From an uncultured Lachnospiraceae bacterium (GTDB lineage: Bacteria > Bacillota > Clostridia > Lachnospirales > Lachnospiraceae), in contig CAMAHO010000005.1 of NCBI GenBank assembly GCA_945834545.1, forward strand, positions 1 to 31,330: DNA of 31,330 bases, given 5' to 3'. Both the position numbers and the translations under genes were made by a program. Shown in pieces: positions 8,198 to 15,983 of the stretch (its first letter is position 1; each line of letters begins with the position of its first letter). The notes beneath the pieces are model-generated. The model was not told the DNA's origin, searched no databases, and saw nothing but the letters and a program-made list of their open reading frames with translations.

Positions 8198-11119
8198 TTG
8201 CAGATTACAAATTATCAGGACGCAGCAATGGATAAAATTGAACAGCTTCAAACCAGATCTTCTTATGAAGGGAAGGGGAGAACTGTAGATAGAGCGCAAA
8301 GCGGAGGGGCAGCCCTTATATATCAAAAGAACAGTGAGATGTTGTTTTCTGCCAAGCAGTCCGGCAAAAAACACGAGCTTGCAGAGTTTTCCAATCTGTC
8401 CGAGGCAGATTTGCAGAATCAACAGAATTATATGACACTTATGTCAAATACATTATCTTCGGAAGATTATGCCCAGCTTTCCAAGGAAGGGTTCAATCCC
8501 AACGAAATGGAGCCCAGAGAAACCGTCACCATTCTGGACCATATTAAGGTACAGCTGGCGGCTTCCGGGGAGACTGTTGCAGGGTTCAACGATGATATCG
8601 CACCGGAGGCTCTGCAGGAGGTATTTGGTTCCGAAACGGTTCTGACAGAGGAGCCAACGGAAGGTTTTACATTGGGGGCAACAGAGGGTCTGACAGAGAA
8701 ACAAACAGAAACTCTGCCAGAGGGCTTAACAGGCGAATTAGCAGAGAAATTGTCCGTGGAGCTGGCAAAAGCAGACATAGCCATTACAACAGACACCTTA
8801 AATCAAGTGAAAACGGCTTGGGATATGGCAACTTCCTTGGAGGTTCCTCAGGATGGGACCTATCGGTATCTGGTGGATAATGAGCTGCCGCCGGAAATCT
8901 ATGCTATCTATTTGGCAAAGAGCTCAGGTGCTCAGGCAACGCTTCCCGGAAATGCCAAATACTTTTCTCAGGATGTGCAAGGCTACTACAGCTTGTCCGG
9001 TGACGGGATAGAAGGAATAGAGGGACAGATAGACAGAGTCATCCACCAGGCAAAGCTGGAACAAAATGAGCAGGTCAGAGAGGAAGTAAACTGGCTGGTA
9101 AACCAAGGATTACCGGTTACGTCGGAAAAGCTTATGGCTTATCATGCACTCAGGCAGTTGGAGTTTCCTGTGACAGCAGAGCATTTTGCTAAGGCAGTTT
9201 GCGCTGCGCTGGAGGAAGGAAAATCTCCTTTACAGGCAAACCTTAGTCAGACAGAGTCCGTCTATAAAAAGGCTAACCAGCTTTTAACTCGCTATCTGGA
9301 GGTGGAAAACATTCGCTTTGAGATGACAGCTCAGGCCAATTTGCAGCTGTTAAAAAGTGGATTTTCTTTTGATACCGCGTCCTTAGAAGAGGTGGTAGAG
9401 GCCCTGCAGAAGGCAAAGTCAGAATTAGCGACGGACTATTTCCCTGGTATCACGGACAAAGCACAGGCTACAGAATCGTATACTGTCTGGGAGACGACAA
9501 ACGATATTCTTAGCCAGTTGCCCACTATGCCGGTTGCAACCATTGGAAAATTTAGCCCTAAGGAGATACCTACCTTAAGGGAGTTTCATACAACAGCTCT
9601 GGACTTAAAGGAGCAGTATCAGAGAGCAGGTGAGGCCTATGAGCCTTTGATGACAGCGCCCCGAGGGGATTTGGGAGATTCCATGAAAAAGGCGTTTTCT
9701 AATGTGGATGTGTTGCTCCAGGAATTGGGGGTGGAGGTCACAGAGGAAAATCAGAGAGGAATTCGCATTCTGGGATATAATCAGATGGAAATCACCCTGG
9801 AGAATCTGTCTGCAGTGAAGGATGCCTACCAGATGGTGTCAAGGGTAGTAGAAAAAATGACACCAGCGTCAACGCTTAGAATGATTCGAGACGGAGTCAA
9901 TCCTCTGGAGCAGAGTCTTGACCAGTTGGAGACATATCTTGCTTCAGAAGATTTGGAGCAAGCAAATTCGATTGACAGTTATGGACGTTTTTTATACCAG
10001 TTGGAAAACAAAAACCAGATTACGCCACAAGAGAGGGAGAGCTACATCGGGATTTATCGTTTGATACATCAGATCGAAGCCGGCGACCATGCAGCCATCG
10101 GAGCCCTTGTCAATATGCAGGGGGAGATGACATTTTCTAATCTGCTTTCTGCCCTTCGCACCAGAAAAACCGGTCATGTTGATGTGCGCCTGGACCAGAC
10201 CTTTGGATCTGCGGAGAGTGTAACGGAAGCCTCCAACAGTATTTCCAAACAAATTGATACCGCTTTTCTTGCGCAGCTCAAACAGGAGCTTTATAACGAA
10301 GTAAAGAGCAAAGAGGCTGATGCCCTTTATGACAAGTATCAATACGAAACGCTAAAGGAGAAGCTGCTGACGCAGGGGGAAGCGCTTTCCATGCTGGAGA
10401 GGGCGGATGTGAAGGAAACCCTGGAGAATATCCAGGCTGCCGGTGAGCTTTTGGAGAATCGTTTCTCGCTGTACAAACGACTATCTCAGAAGAATAAAGA
10501 GACCCTGAAAGCCAGAAATCCTTTGGAAAAGCTGGAGGATGCAGAGGACTTTCAGGAGGAATACCGTCAAATGGTAGAAGGTCTTTCTCAGGACGCAAAT
10601 AGGGAGGCTTTCACAGCAGAGAAATTTTTGGATGTAAAGGCCAGACAGCTTTTCCATAAGCAGATGACGATTCTGGGGAAACTGTCCTCGCAGGAAGAAT
10701 ACTATATCCCTATGGAATTAGGTGATGAGCTGGAGACAGTACACCTGACCATTCAATCCGGTGCAAGGGAGAGAGGAATCGTGGATATCAAGACAACCTT
10801 GGGAGAGGAAACACTTCAGGCACGTTTGGAGGTGGCAGGAGAACAGGTGAGAGGCTATCTTGTGGCAGCAGGAGAAAAAGAGGTTATGATTTCCCAGGCA
10901 GCCTCCGATATATATAGCAGATGGATCAAGGATGAGACAGAGTTTCGCATGGATGCAGGATTATACATTGTAGGAAGCCTAAACAGGAAGAATTCCCTTC
11001 AGGACGAAAGGAAGGCTAATTTGGACTCACAAGCCGAAGGTCGTCCTTTGAATACCCAGCTTTATGGGCTGGCAAAGGGATTTCTACAGGCACTGAAAGA
11101 GGCTGCAGAAAGGATGTAA
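8198..11119 (+). CDS. Large flagellar-locus protein (DUF6240-like) with FliK-like C-terminus
   Basis: A 973-residue, mainly helical acidic protein with no signal peptide or membrane segment. It fits a clostridial family of unknown function found beside flagellin genes (DUF6240, from memory). The last ~130 residues (PMELGDELETVHLTIQ, then alternating hydrophobic strands, GEQVRGYLVAAGEKE) have the rhythm of the FliK hook-length-control C-terminal domain, with PxELG-like wording. A Thr/Glu/Gly-rich stretch (about residues 148-185, TEG and LTE units) looks disordered. The start is taken as TTG 8198, seven bases after GAGGT; an ATG at 8228 is the alternative. The stop is only two bases from the flagellin ATG, so translation of the two is probably coupled. 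A role in flagellar export or filament assembly is inferred from context only. Confidence 0.65.
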   Translation: MQITNYQDAAMDKIEQLQTRSSYEGKGRTVDRAQSGGAALIYQKNSEMLFSAKQSGKKHELAEFSNLSEADLQNQQNYMTLMSNTLSSEDYAQLSKEGFNPNEMEPRETVTILDHIKVQLAASGETVAGFNDDIAPEALQEVFGSETVLTEEPTEGFTLGATEGLTEKQTETLPEGLTGELAEKLSVELAKADIAITTDTLNQVKTAWDMATSLEVPQDGTYRYLVDNELPPEIYAIYLAKSSGAQATLPGNAKYFSQDVQGYYSLSGDGIEGIEGQIDRVIHQAKLEQNEQVREEVNWLVNQGLPVTSEKLMAYHALRQLEFPVTAEHFAKAVCAALEEGKSPLQANLSQTESVYKKANQLLTRYLEVENIRFEMTAQANLQLLKSGFSFDTASLEEVVEALQKAKSELATDYFPGITDKAQATESYTVWETTNDILSQLPTMPVATIGKFSPKEIPTLREFHTTALDLKEQYQRAGEAYEPLMTAPRGDLGDSMKKAFSNVDVLLQELGVEVTEENQRGIRILGYNQMEITLENLSAVKDAYQMVSRVVEKMTPASTLRMIRDGVNPLEQSLDQLETYLASEDLEQANSIDSYGRFLYQLENKNQITPQERESYIGIYRLIHQIEAGDHAAIGALVNMQGEMTFSNLLSALRTRKTGHVDVRLDQTFGSAESVTEASNSISKQIDTAFLAQLKQELYNEVKSKEADALYDKYQYETLKEKLLTQGEALSMLERADVKETLENIQAAGELLENRFSLYKRLSQKNKETLKARNPLEKLEDAEDFQEEYRQMVEGLSQDANREAFTAEKFLDVKARQLFHKQMTILGKLSSQEEYYIPMELGDELETVHLTIQSGARERGIVDIKTTLGEETLQARLEVAGEQVRGYLVAAGEKEVMISQAASDIYSRWIKDETEFRMDAGLYIVGSLNRKNSLQDERKANLDSQAEGRPLNTQLYGLAKGFLQALKEAAERM

Positions 11120-11121
11120 CC

Positions 11122-12237
11122 ATGAGAATTAATTATAATGTGTCCGCTATGATTACAAACAATGCCCTGACCAACAGCGACAACAGGGTTGCAAAGTCAT
11201 TACAGAGATTATCCACCGGATTGAAAATCAATGCCGCGAAGGATAATCCTGCCGGTTTAGCCATGGGAAATCGTATGAATGCCCAGCTGGAGGGGGTAAA
11301 ACAGGCAGGTCACAATGCTTCTGACGGGATTTCTATTTTGGAAACAGCAGACGGAGCATTAGGGGAAGTGGCTGAAATGCTTCAGAGAATGAATGAGCTT
11401 GCGGTGAAGGCCTCCAACGGTACTATGACAGATGATGACCGCAGAATTATCGACGATGAGGTGCAGGAATTAAAGAAGGAAATTCAAAGAGTCTCTGAAA
11501 CAACGGAATTTAATGGCCAAAAGTTGTTAAACGGTGAGTTTTCCTCCAAGGGTTATACAGATCATTCCGACATTAAGGTTACCTATTATTCTGAGCAGGT
11601 CTCCGCTCCGGGAGCTTATACAATTCAGAGCTTGCCCTTAAAAGAAAACGCAGCTACCGGCATGCTGGAGTTAAATGGAGAGGTAGTCTTTGGCTCAGAA
11701 TTTCCCACAGGAACCAAGGCAGAGCTTACCGACAATATGCTTCATATCACCAATCTGGACGGATTTGAGCTGAAATTGGACTTAGACCAGGTGGAGATGA
11801 CCAGCTATGCAAATAATCTGCTGAAGATTGATATTGCCGGGATTGGAGCCATGCGCTTACAGACCGGTGCCAATGAGGGCCAGGTGACATCCATTGACAT
11901 TCCCTCCACCGGAGTTCGTAATCTGGGTATTTCCTACACCAACGTAAAGACAAAAGAGGATGCAGAGCAGGCAATAGATAGTATCAAATCCGGCTTGTCA
12001 GTGCTTTCTACCATTAGAGGGCGATTAGGTGCATATCAGAACCGTCTGGAATCTACAGTGAACAGCTTAGATGTCACAGATGAGAGCATGACTAGCGCAT
12101 ATTCTCGTATTATGGATGTGGATATGGCGGAGGAAATGACGGAGTATACCACCAACCAGGTGATTACTCAGGCTGCTACCAGCATGCTGGCTCAGGCCAA
12201 CGAGCGACCTTCCCAGGTGTTGCAGCTCTTACAGTAA
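11122..12237 (+). CDS. fliC: Flagellin
   Basis: The filament subunit of the flagellum, 371 residues. The N-terminal D0/D1 region (RINYNVSAMITNNAL, LQRLSTGLKINAAKDNPAGL, NASDGISILETADGAL) and the C-terminal D1/D0 region (GRLGAYQNRLESTVNSL, ending AQANERPSQVLQLLQ) are typical. The central part (about residues 145-285) is a short beta-rich variable domain. There is no signal peptide, as expected for type III flagellar export. The gene begins two bases after the preceding stop and has no promoter of its own that I can see. GAAAGGATG near 11108-11116, inside the end of the previous gene, may supply the ribosome site. It is followed by the FliS-like chaperone gene 25 bases downstream, the usual order. 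Confidence 0.93.
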   Translation: MRINYNVSAMITNNALTNSDNRVAKSLQRLSTGLKINAAKDNPAGLAMGNRMNAQLEGVKQAGHNASDGISILETADGALGEVAEMLQRMNELAVKASNGTMTDDDRRIIDDEVQELKKEIQRVSETTEFNGQKLLNGEFSSKGYTDHSDIKVTYYSEQVSAPGAYTIQSLPLKENAATGMLELNGEVVFGSEFPTGTKAELTDNMLHITNLDGFELKLDLDQVEMTSYANNLLKIDIAGIGAMRLQTGANEGQVTSIDIPSTGVRNLGISYTNVKTKEDAEQAIDSIKSGLSVLSTIRGRLGAYQNRLESTVNSLDVTDESMTSAYSRIMDVDMAEEMTEYTTNQVITQAATSMLAQANERPSQVLQLLQ

Positions 12238-12262
12238 CCTGCCATAAAGGAGAATGTGTTCT

Positions 12263-12736
12263 ATGACTCATGAACAAAAACAAGATTTTACCCTTCGAAT
12301 CACCCAGGCCAATGAAACCCAGTTGGTGGTCATCTTATATGAAATCCTGGCTGTGTATTTACAGGAGGCATTGGATGCCTTGGAGGATGAGAGTGAAGGA
12401 TTGGAACAGGCAGTGCGAAAGAGCAGGAGCTGTATCAATGAGCTGATTGCATCGGTGGATTTGCGGTATAGCCCGGGAGTGGAGCTGAATAAGATCTATT
12501 TCTTTTGGCTAAGACAGCTTGCCCAGGGACTGCGCAAAAAAGAGAAGGCCCCCTTTCTGCGGGTGCAAAACTGCTTAGTCAAATTGCACAAAGCTTACAG
12601 CGAAATTGCACCGCAAAACAAGAAAGGCCCCGTTATGAGTAACTCTCAAACCGTATATACCGGTATGGTTTACGGTAGAGACTCCTTATCCCAAAGTCTT
12701 ACAGACACAGGCTCCGGCAGAGGCTTTCGGGTGTAG
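12263..12736 (+). CDS. fliS: FliS-like flagellin export chaperone
   Basis: FliS binds the C-terminal helices of newly made flagellin and keeps it from polymerising before export. The 157-residue protein shows the FliS pattern: NETQLVVILYEILAVYLQEAL (first helix), QAVRKSRSCINELIASVDLRY, then a helix pair. It has an extra C-terminal tail of about 35 residues (SQTVYTGMVYGRDSLSQSL, ending RGFRV). Start ATG 12263 lies ten bases after AAAGGAG; the in-frame ATG at 12254 touches that site and is unlikely. It follows flagellin directly. Its last 51 bases overlap the converging DUF2508-like gene. It is diverged from the classical ~130-residue FliS, so the function rests on pattern and position. Confidence 0.78.
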   Translation: MTHEQKQDFTLRITQANETQLVVILYEILAVYLQEALDALEDESEGLEQAVRKSRSCINELIASVDLRYSPGVELNKIYFFWLRQLAQGLRKKEKAPFLRVQNCLVKLHKAYSEIAPQNKKGPVMSNSQTVYTGMVYGRDSLSQSLTDTGSGRGFRV

Positions 12737-12979
12737 AATTTCTTTCCCGGAATCGTCTTCCTGAGCCAGCATAAGTAAATGATTGTATCGTTTCTGAAGG
12801 GCATTGATTTGGTAGATATAGCTGTCAATCAACTCTTCCTCTAATACGTAATCCAGACCTGCATAAGCCGAATCTAGGGCGATGCGGGTCTTTTTTATAT
12901 CCTCCGTCAGGCTTGGACTGGCCAGATGCATTTCACAGGCCAGGTCAGATGCATTTTCTCTTTTAAAGATGGCTTTCAT
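12686..12979 (-). CDS. DUF2508 family protein
   Basis: A 97-residue soluble protein. Its core (IKKTRIALDSAYAGLDYVLEEELIDSYIYQINALQKRYNHLLMLA) matches the DUF2508/YaaL pattern of Firmicutes, in which a DLIDxYIYEINALQxRY helix is diagnostic. The function of this family is unknown; in many clostridia it sits near recR and bofA, which are not seen here. The start ATG 12977-12979 has an excellent AGGAGG site. The last 17 codons run antisense through the 3' end of fliS (12686-12736), and this Ala/Cys/Lys-rich tail lies beyond the family core, so it may be an extension past an ancestral stop. Confidence 0.8.
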   Translation of the reverse strand: MKAIFKRENASDLACEMHLASPSLTEDIKKTRIALDSAYAGLDYVLEEELIDSYIYQINALQKRYNHLLMLAQEDDSGKEILHPKASAGACVCKTLG

Positions 12980-13072
12980 AAGGTTCCTCCTTTTTTGGAA
13001 GACTAAAATACGATCAACAAAAACGGAATGGATTTGGGAACTGTATTCCTGCTAAAAGTATAGGTAAAAAAA

Positions 13073-13087
13073 TGGTATTTTATACCA
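13073..13087. promoter_or_regulatory. Perfect palindrome upstream of the Tad promoter
   Basis: TGGTATTTTATACCA is a perfect inverted repeat with arms TGGTAT/ATACCA. It is centred 34 bases before the -35 element of the Tad operon, between divergent genes. It could be an operator for either direction; no regulator is assigned. Confidence 0.35.
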
Positions 13088-13113
13088 AACATATTTTTTG
13101 GATATTTTGTATA

Positions 13114-13142
13114 TTGTAACTTTCTGATTTCCCTCGTATAAT
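13114..13142 (+). promoter_or_regulatory. Strong sigma-A promoter of the Tad pilus operon
   Basis: TTGTAA (13114-13119), a 17-base spacer and a perfect TATAAT (13137-13142). No other comparable promoter or internal terminator is evident until 22.27 kb, so this probably drives all ten Tad genes. The predicted start near 13149 gives a leader of about 110 bases. Confidence 0.75.
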
Positions 13143-13148
13143 TGCGCT

Positions 13149-13252
13149 TACAATACTTCGGATGAGTTCTTTCGTCCGGTCACGAAAATCGTGGACAATT
13201 CAGTCCAAGTTTTCAATTGCCTTTAAAAAGAATATTTATTGTAGGAAGGAGG
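13149..13252 (+). promoter_or_regulatory. Structured 5' leader of the Tad operon (candidate RNA element)
   Basis: The leader can close on itself: TACAATA (13149-13155) pairs perfectly with TATTGTA (13237-13243), right beside the AAGGAGG ribosome site (13246-13252). Inside are hairpin A (13159-13165 with 13172-13178), hairpin B CACGA/TCGTG (13081+100 region, 13181-13193) and hairpin C TGGAC/GTCCA (13192-13196 with 13203-13207). B and C share bases 13192-13193 and cannot both form fully, and GTCC 13174-13177 could pair with GGAC 13193-13196 instead. No known riboswitch core is recognised, including the c-di-GMP GEMM motif. Confidence 0.4.
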
Positions 13253-13259
13253 AGTAGGA

Positions 13260-13766
13260 CTGCTATATGTATTTGGAATTTTATGCGTCATTTGTTTTTT
13301 TGATTACAGTCAAAGAAGAATCCCTAATTGGTTGCTGTCAGGATTGTTGCTGATTTGGGTAATTTCTATGTGGGACAAACAGGATTTTAGTAGCTTTCTT
13401 GTCTCTTGTCTGGATATGGCTATAGTTTTTCTATTGTTTTATCCGCTGTTTACAAGAAGAATGCTGGGAGCGGGAGATGTAAAGCTTATGATGCTTTGTA
13501 CCGGTTTGCTGAATCAGGGAGAGGTGCTGTTGTTTTTCTTTCTATCATTCCTGTTTGCAGGTGTAGTCAGTTTGGTGAAGCTTGTGGTTGAGAGACGAGT
13601 CTTTGAGCGAGTGAAGTATCTGGCGGAATATGTAAGGAAGACAGTACTTACGAGACAATTGCCGGTTTATTTTGAGGAAGATAAGCAATTGTTTTCTTCT
13701 TCTGTCAGGCTGGCAGGACCAATTCTTTTGGGGATGTTGTTTGTTTATGGAAGGAGGGGATTATAA
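13260..13766 (+). CDS. TadV/CpaA-type prepilin peptidase (A24), non-canonical CTG start
   Basis: An A24 aspartic peptidase that cleaves the short leader from Flp-type prepilins at the membrane; 168 residues with several hydrophobic segments. The two catalytic aspartates are visible, in FFDYSQRRIPNW (near residue 15) and in GAGDVKLMM. To include the first aspartate the protein must begin upstream of the first TTG (13332). The frame opens after a TAG at 13242 and its only NTG codon before the Asp is CTG 13260, seven bases after AAGGAGG, giving the hydrophobic N-terminus MLYVFGILCVICFFDY. An out-of-frame ATG at 13267 opens a 28-codon frame that runs through seven T bases. First gene of the Tad operon; its stop overlaps the presumed tadZ start. 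Confidence 0.85.
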   Translation: MLYVFGILCVICFFDYSQRRIPNWLLSGLLLIWVISMWDKQDFSSFLVSCLDMAIVFLLFYPLFTRRMLGAGDVKLMMLCTGLLNQGEVLLFFFLSFLFAGVVSLVKLVVERRVFERVKYLAEYVRKTVLTRQLPVYFEEDKQLFSSSVRLAGPILLGMLFVYGRRGL

Positions 13767-14758
13767 CGGAAAAGCTTAAGGTCGCGATATACGACAGGGA
13801 AACAGACTATGCTACGAAGCTCTGTGAGTTTATCCGCACACAGAAACGGCTTCCATGGGAGACAGTCCTATTTACGGAATGGGAATCCCTAAAAGAGGAA
13901 GAGAAGATTGATATTCTGGTGGTAGCTGAGAGAAGCTTTGTGGAAGAGATGAAAAGCAGTTCCATACAAAAAATAGTTGTCTTGAATGAAACCGGAAGGG
14001 TTCATCTGAAGCAGTATGAAAATATTGATAAATACCAGGCGGCAGACAATGTGTATCGGCATTTACTAGAGTCCTATGAGGAGCTGTCGGGAGAGGAAGG
14101 AGTGCTGTTTCCCAGTGGCGAACAAACGCATTTTTTGGGTGTGTATTCTCCGGTGAAGCGGTGCTTGCAGACCAACTTTTCCTTAACCTTGGCACAGCTG
14201 TTGGCGAAGGAGCACAGCTGTCTGTATATCAACCTGGAGTGCTTTTGGGGAGATTTGGATTTGTTTCCGTCAAATGGCAGAAAGGATTTGGGGGAGTTGC
14301 TTTATTTCCTGGATGCGAAGCAGGATAAATTTGCTTTGAGAATGCAGATTATGACGGAAAAAAGAGGAAACCTGGATTATATCCCACCCATGAAAACGGG
14401 AACCGATTTGCTTTCGGTGCAGGCCAAGGATTGGCTGCGGTTATTGAGTAAAATCGAGAAAACCGGCCTCTATGAGTTTGTGGTAATGGACCTCTCGGAT
14501 AGTGTTCAGGGGCTGTTTGAAATCTTAAGAAGCTGCAAATGGGTATTTACGATCACCAGGGAGGATAGGATGTCCAAGAGCAAGGTTCTGCAATATGAGC
14601 ATCTGTTGTCTGTGATGGAGTATCAGGATGTGCTAAGTAAGACAAAGAAGTGCTGTTTACCTGTCATAAAAACATTGCCTTATTGTATTGAACAGTACAC
14701 CAGGGGGGACTTGGCGGGGTATATCAAGAAGGAATTAGGGGATTTAATGAAGGTATAA
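13763..14758 (+). CDS. TadZ/CpaE-like pilus localisation protein with degenerate P-loop
   Basis: TadZ proteins place the Tad machine in the cell and pair a receiver-like N-terminal domain with a MinD/ParA-type ATPase domain. Here TEKLKVAIYDRETDYATKL to about residue 110 is the receiver-like part. The ATPase-like part begins GVYSPVKRCLQTNFSLTLAQ (from 126), where a GGxGKT loop would be expected but Lys-Arg-Cys-Leu-Gln-Thr stands instead. YEFVVMDLSDS gives a Walker B-like strand. The reading frame extends up to the ribosome site AAGGAGGGG (13751-13759) but contains no ATG, GTG or TTG there. ATA 13763 would start at the position of a classical ATGA overlap with the preceding stop; ACG 13766 is an alternative. 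The first GTG, at 13919, would delete the N-terminal strand and helix and has no ribosome site. Confidence 0.8.
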   Translation: MTEKLKVAIYDRETDYATKLCEFIRTQKRLPWETVLFTEWESLKEEEKIDILVVAERSFVEEMKSSSIQKIVVLNETGRVHLKQYENIDKYQAADNVYRHLLESYEELSGEEGVLFPSGEQTHFLGVYSPVKRCLQTNFSLTLAQLLAKEHSCLYINLECFWGDLDLFPSNGRKDLGELLYFLDAKQDKFALRMQIMTEKRGNLDYIPPMKTGTDLLSVQAKDWLRLLSKIEKTGLYEFVVMDLSDSVQGLFEILRSCKWVFTITREDRMSKSKVLQYEHLLSVMEYQDVLSKTKKCCLPVIKTLPYCIEQYTRGDLAGYIKKELGDLMKV

Positions 14759-14771
14759 GGATGTGACTAAG

Positions 14772-15983
14772 ATGGATAACTATTTAGCGTACAAACAACT
14801 TTGCAGGCGCAGGGTTCAGGAGCATATGGATTATTCCAGAGATTACACGGATGAAGATGTGGAGGAAATCATTGATGAGGTTTTATTAGGTGGGGAGGAG
14901 TGTGGGAAGCTTTCCTTAGGGGATAAGAGAAAGTTAAAGAAGGAGCTGTTTGACTCCCTAAGGAGATTGGATTTGCTGCAGATGTTTGTGGAGGATGAGG
15001 ATGTCACGGAAATCATGATTAACGGCACCCAGTCCATATTTGTGGAAAAGAGGGGAGCTATCACAAAAATGGATTTGGCCTTTGACTCTGTGGAGAAGCT
15101 AAGAGATATCATTGGGCAGATTGTATCCGGCTGCAATCGGATTGTGAATGATACCAATCCGATTGTGGATGCCCGCTTGCCGGATGGCTCCAGGGTGAAT
15201 GTGGTGATGCCCCCGGTGGCGCTAAACGGGCCCATTGTCACGATAAGGAGATTTCCTAAAAATCCCATTACTATGGAGGAACTGATTCAGTATGGTTCCC
15301 TCACGGAGGATTGTGCAGAGTTTTTAAAAAAGCTTGTGGTAGCAAGATACAATATCTTTATCAGCGGTGGAACCGGCAGCGGTAAAACGACATTTTTAAA
15401 TGCCCTGTCTGCCTTTATCCCCAAGGATGAGAGAGTAATCACCATTGAAGATAATGCGGAGCTACAATTAATCGGGATTGAAAATCTGGTGCGGCTGGAG
15501 ACGAGAAATCAAAACGTGGAGGGAAATGGGGAAATCACTATGGACGAACTGATAAAAACCTCCTTGCGCATGAGGCCGGACAGGTTGGTGGTGGGTGAAG
15601 TCAGAGGATCAGAGGCCATGGGCATGCTGCAGTGTATGAATACAGGGCATTCCGGTATGTCCACGGGGCATGCCAACAGCGCTATGGATATGACCAGACG
15701 ATTGGAAAATATGGTTCTTATGGGAGCCAATCTTCCCCTTCCGGCCATTCGCGCACAGATTGCCTCAGGCCTTGACATCCTGATTCACCTGGGACGGTTA
15801 AGGGATAAGTCCAGGAAAGTATTGGAGATTGTTGAGCTTTTGGGAGTGGACAACCAGGAAATACAGTGTCATACCTTATATCGATTTGTGGAAACCGGAG
15901 AACAGGGTGGGAGGGTGACGGGGTATCTGCAAAAGGAGGACAAACTGATTCATGACCGAAAATGGAAGGCTGCCGGATTATAG
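14772..15983 (+). CDS. tadA: TadA/CpaF secretion ATPase of the Tad pilus
   Basis: The hexameric type II/IV secretion ATPase that powers Flp pilus extrusion from the cytoplasmic face. The 403 residues show the family set: DEDVTEIMINGTQSIFVEKRG and DARLPDGSRVNVVMPP in the N-terminal domain, Walker A GGTGSGKTT (199-207, Lys205), the Asp box VITIEDNAEL, Walker B MRPDRLVVGEVRG and a His box (TGHSGMSTGHANS). Start ATG 14772 follows AAGGA by ten bases; an in-frame GTG at 14763 is possible. It starts 13 bases after the tadZ stop and its 3' end overlaps tadBC by 32 bases. All catalytic motifs are intact, so the pilus motor appears functional. Confidence 0.95.
   Translation: MDNYLAYKQLCRRRVQEHMDYSRDYTDEDVEEIIDEVLLGGEECGKLSLGDKRKLKKELFDSLRRLDLLQMFVEDEDVTEIMINGTQSIFVEKRGAITKMDLAFDSVEKLRDIIGQIVSGCNRIVNDTNPIVDARLPDGSRVNVVMPPVALNGPIVTIRRFPKNPITMEELIQYGSLTEDCAEFLKKLVVARYNIFISGGTGSGKTTFLNALSAFIPKDERVITIEDNAELQLIGIENLVRLETRNQNVEGNGEITMDELIKTSLRMRPDRLVVGEVRGSEAMGMLQCMNTGHSGMSTGHANSAMDMTRRLENMVLMGANLPLPAIRAQIASGLDILIHLGRLRDKSRKVLEIVELLGVDNQEIQCHTLYRFVETGEQGGRVTGYLQKEDKLIHDRKWKAAGL

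Noticed and set aside
13149..13252. Tad leader as a c-di-GMP (GEMM) riboswitch or a hammerhead ribozyme
   Set aside because: The GEMM core words are absent. GGATGAG...CACGAAA only faintly recalls CUGAUGA...GAAA and the helices do not fit a hammerhead.
13267..13353. Stand-alone 28-codon ORF from ATG 13267
   Set aside because: It overlaps the peptidase frame, the ribosome site spacing is 14 bases, and the peptide has no family features. Kept only as part of the slippage hypothesis.
13919..14758. tadZ starting at GTG 13919
   Set aside because: No ribosome site, and it would remove the N-terminal strand and helix (KLKVAIYD...) that lie in the same frame right after a strong AAGGAGGGG.
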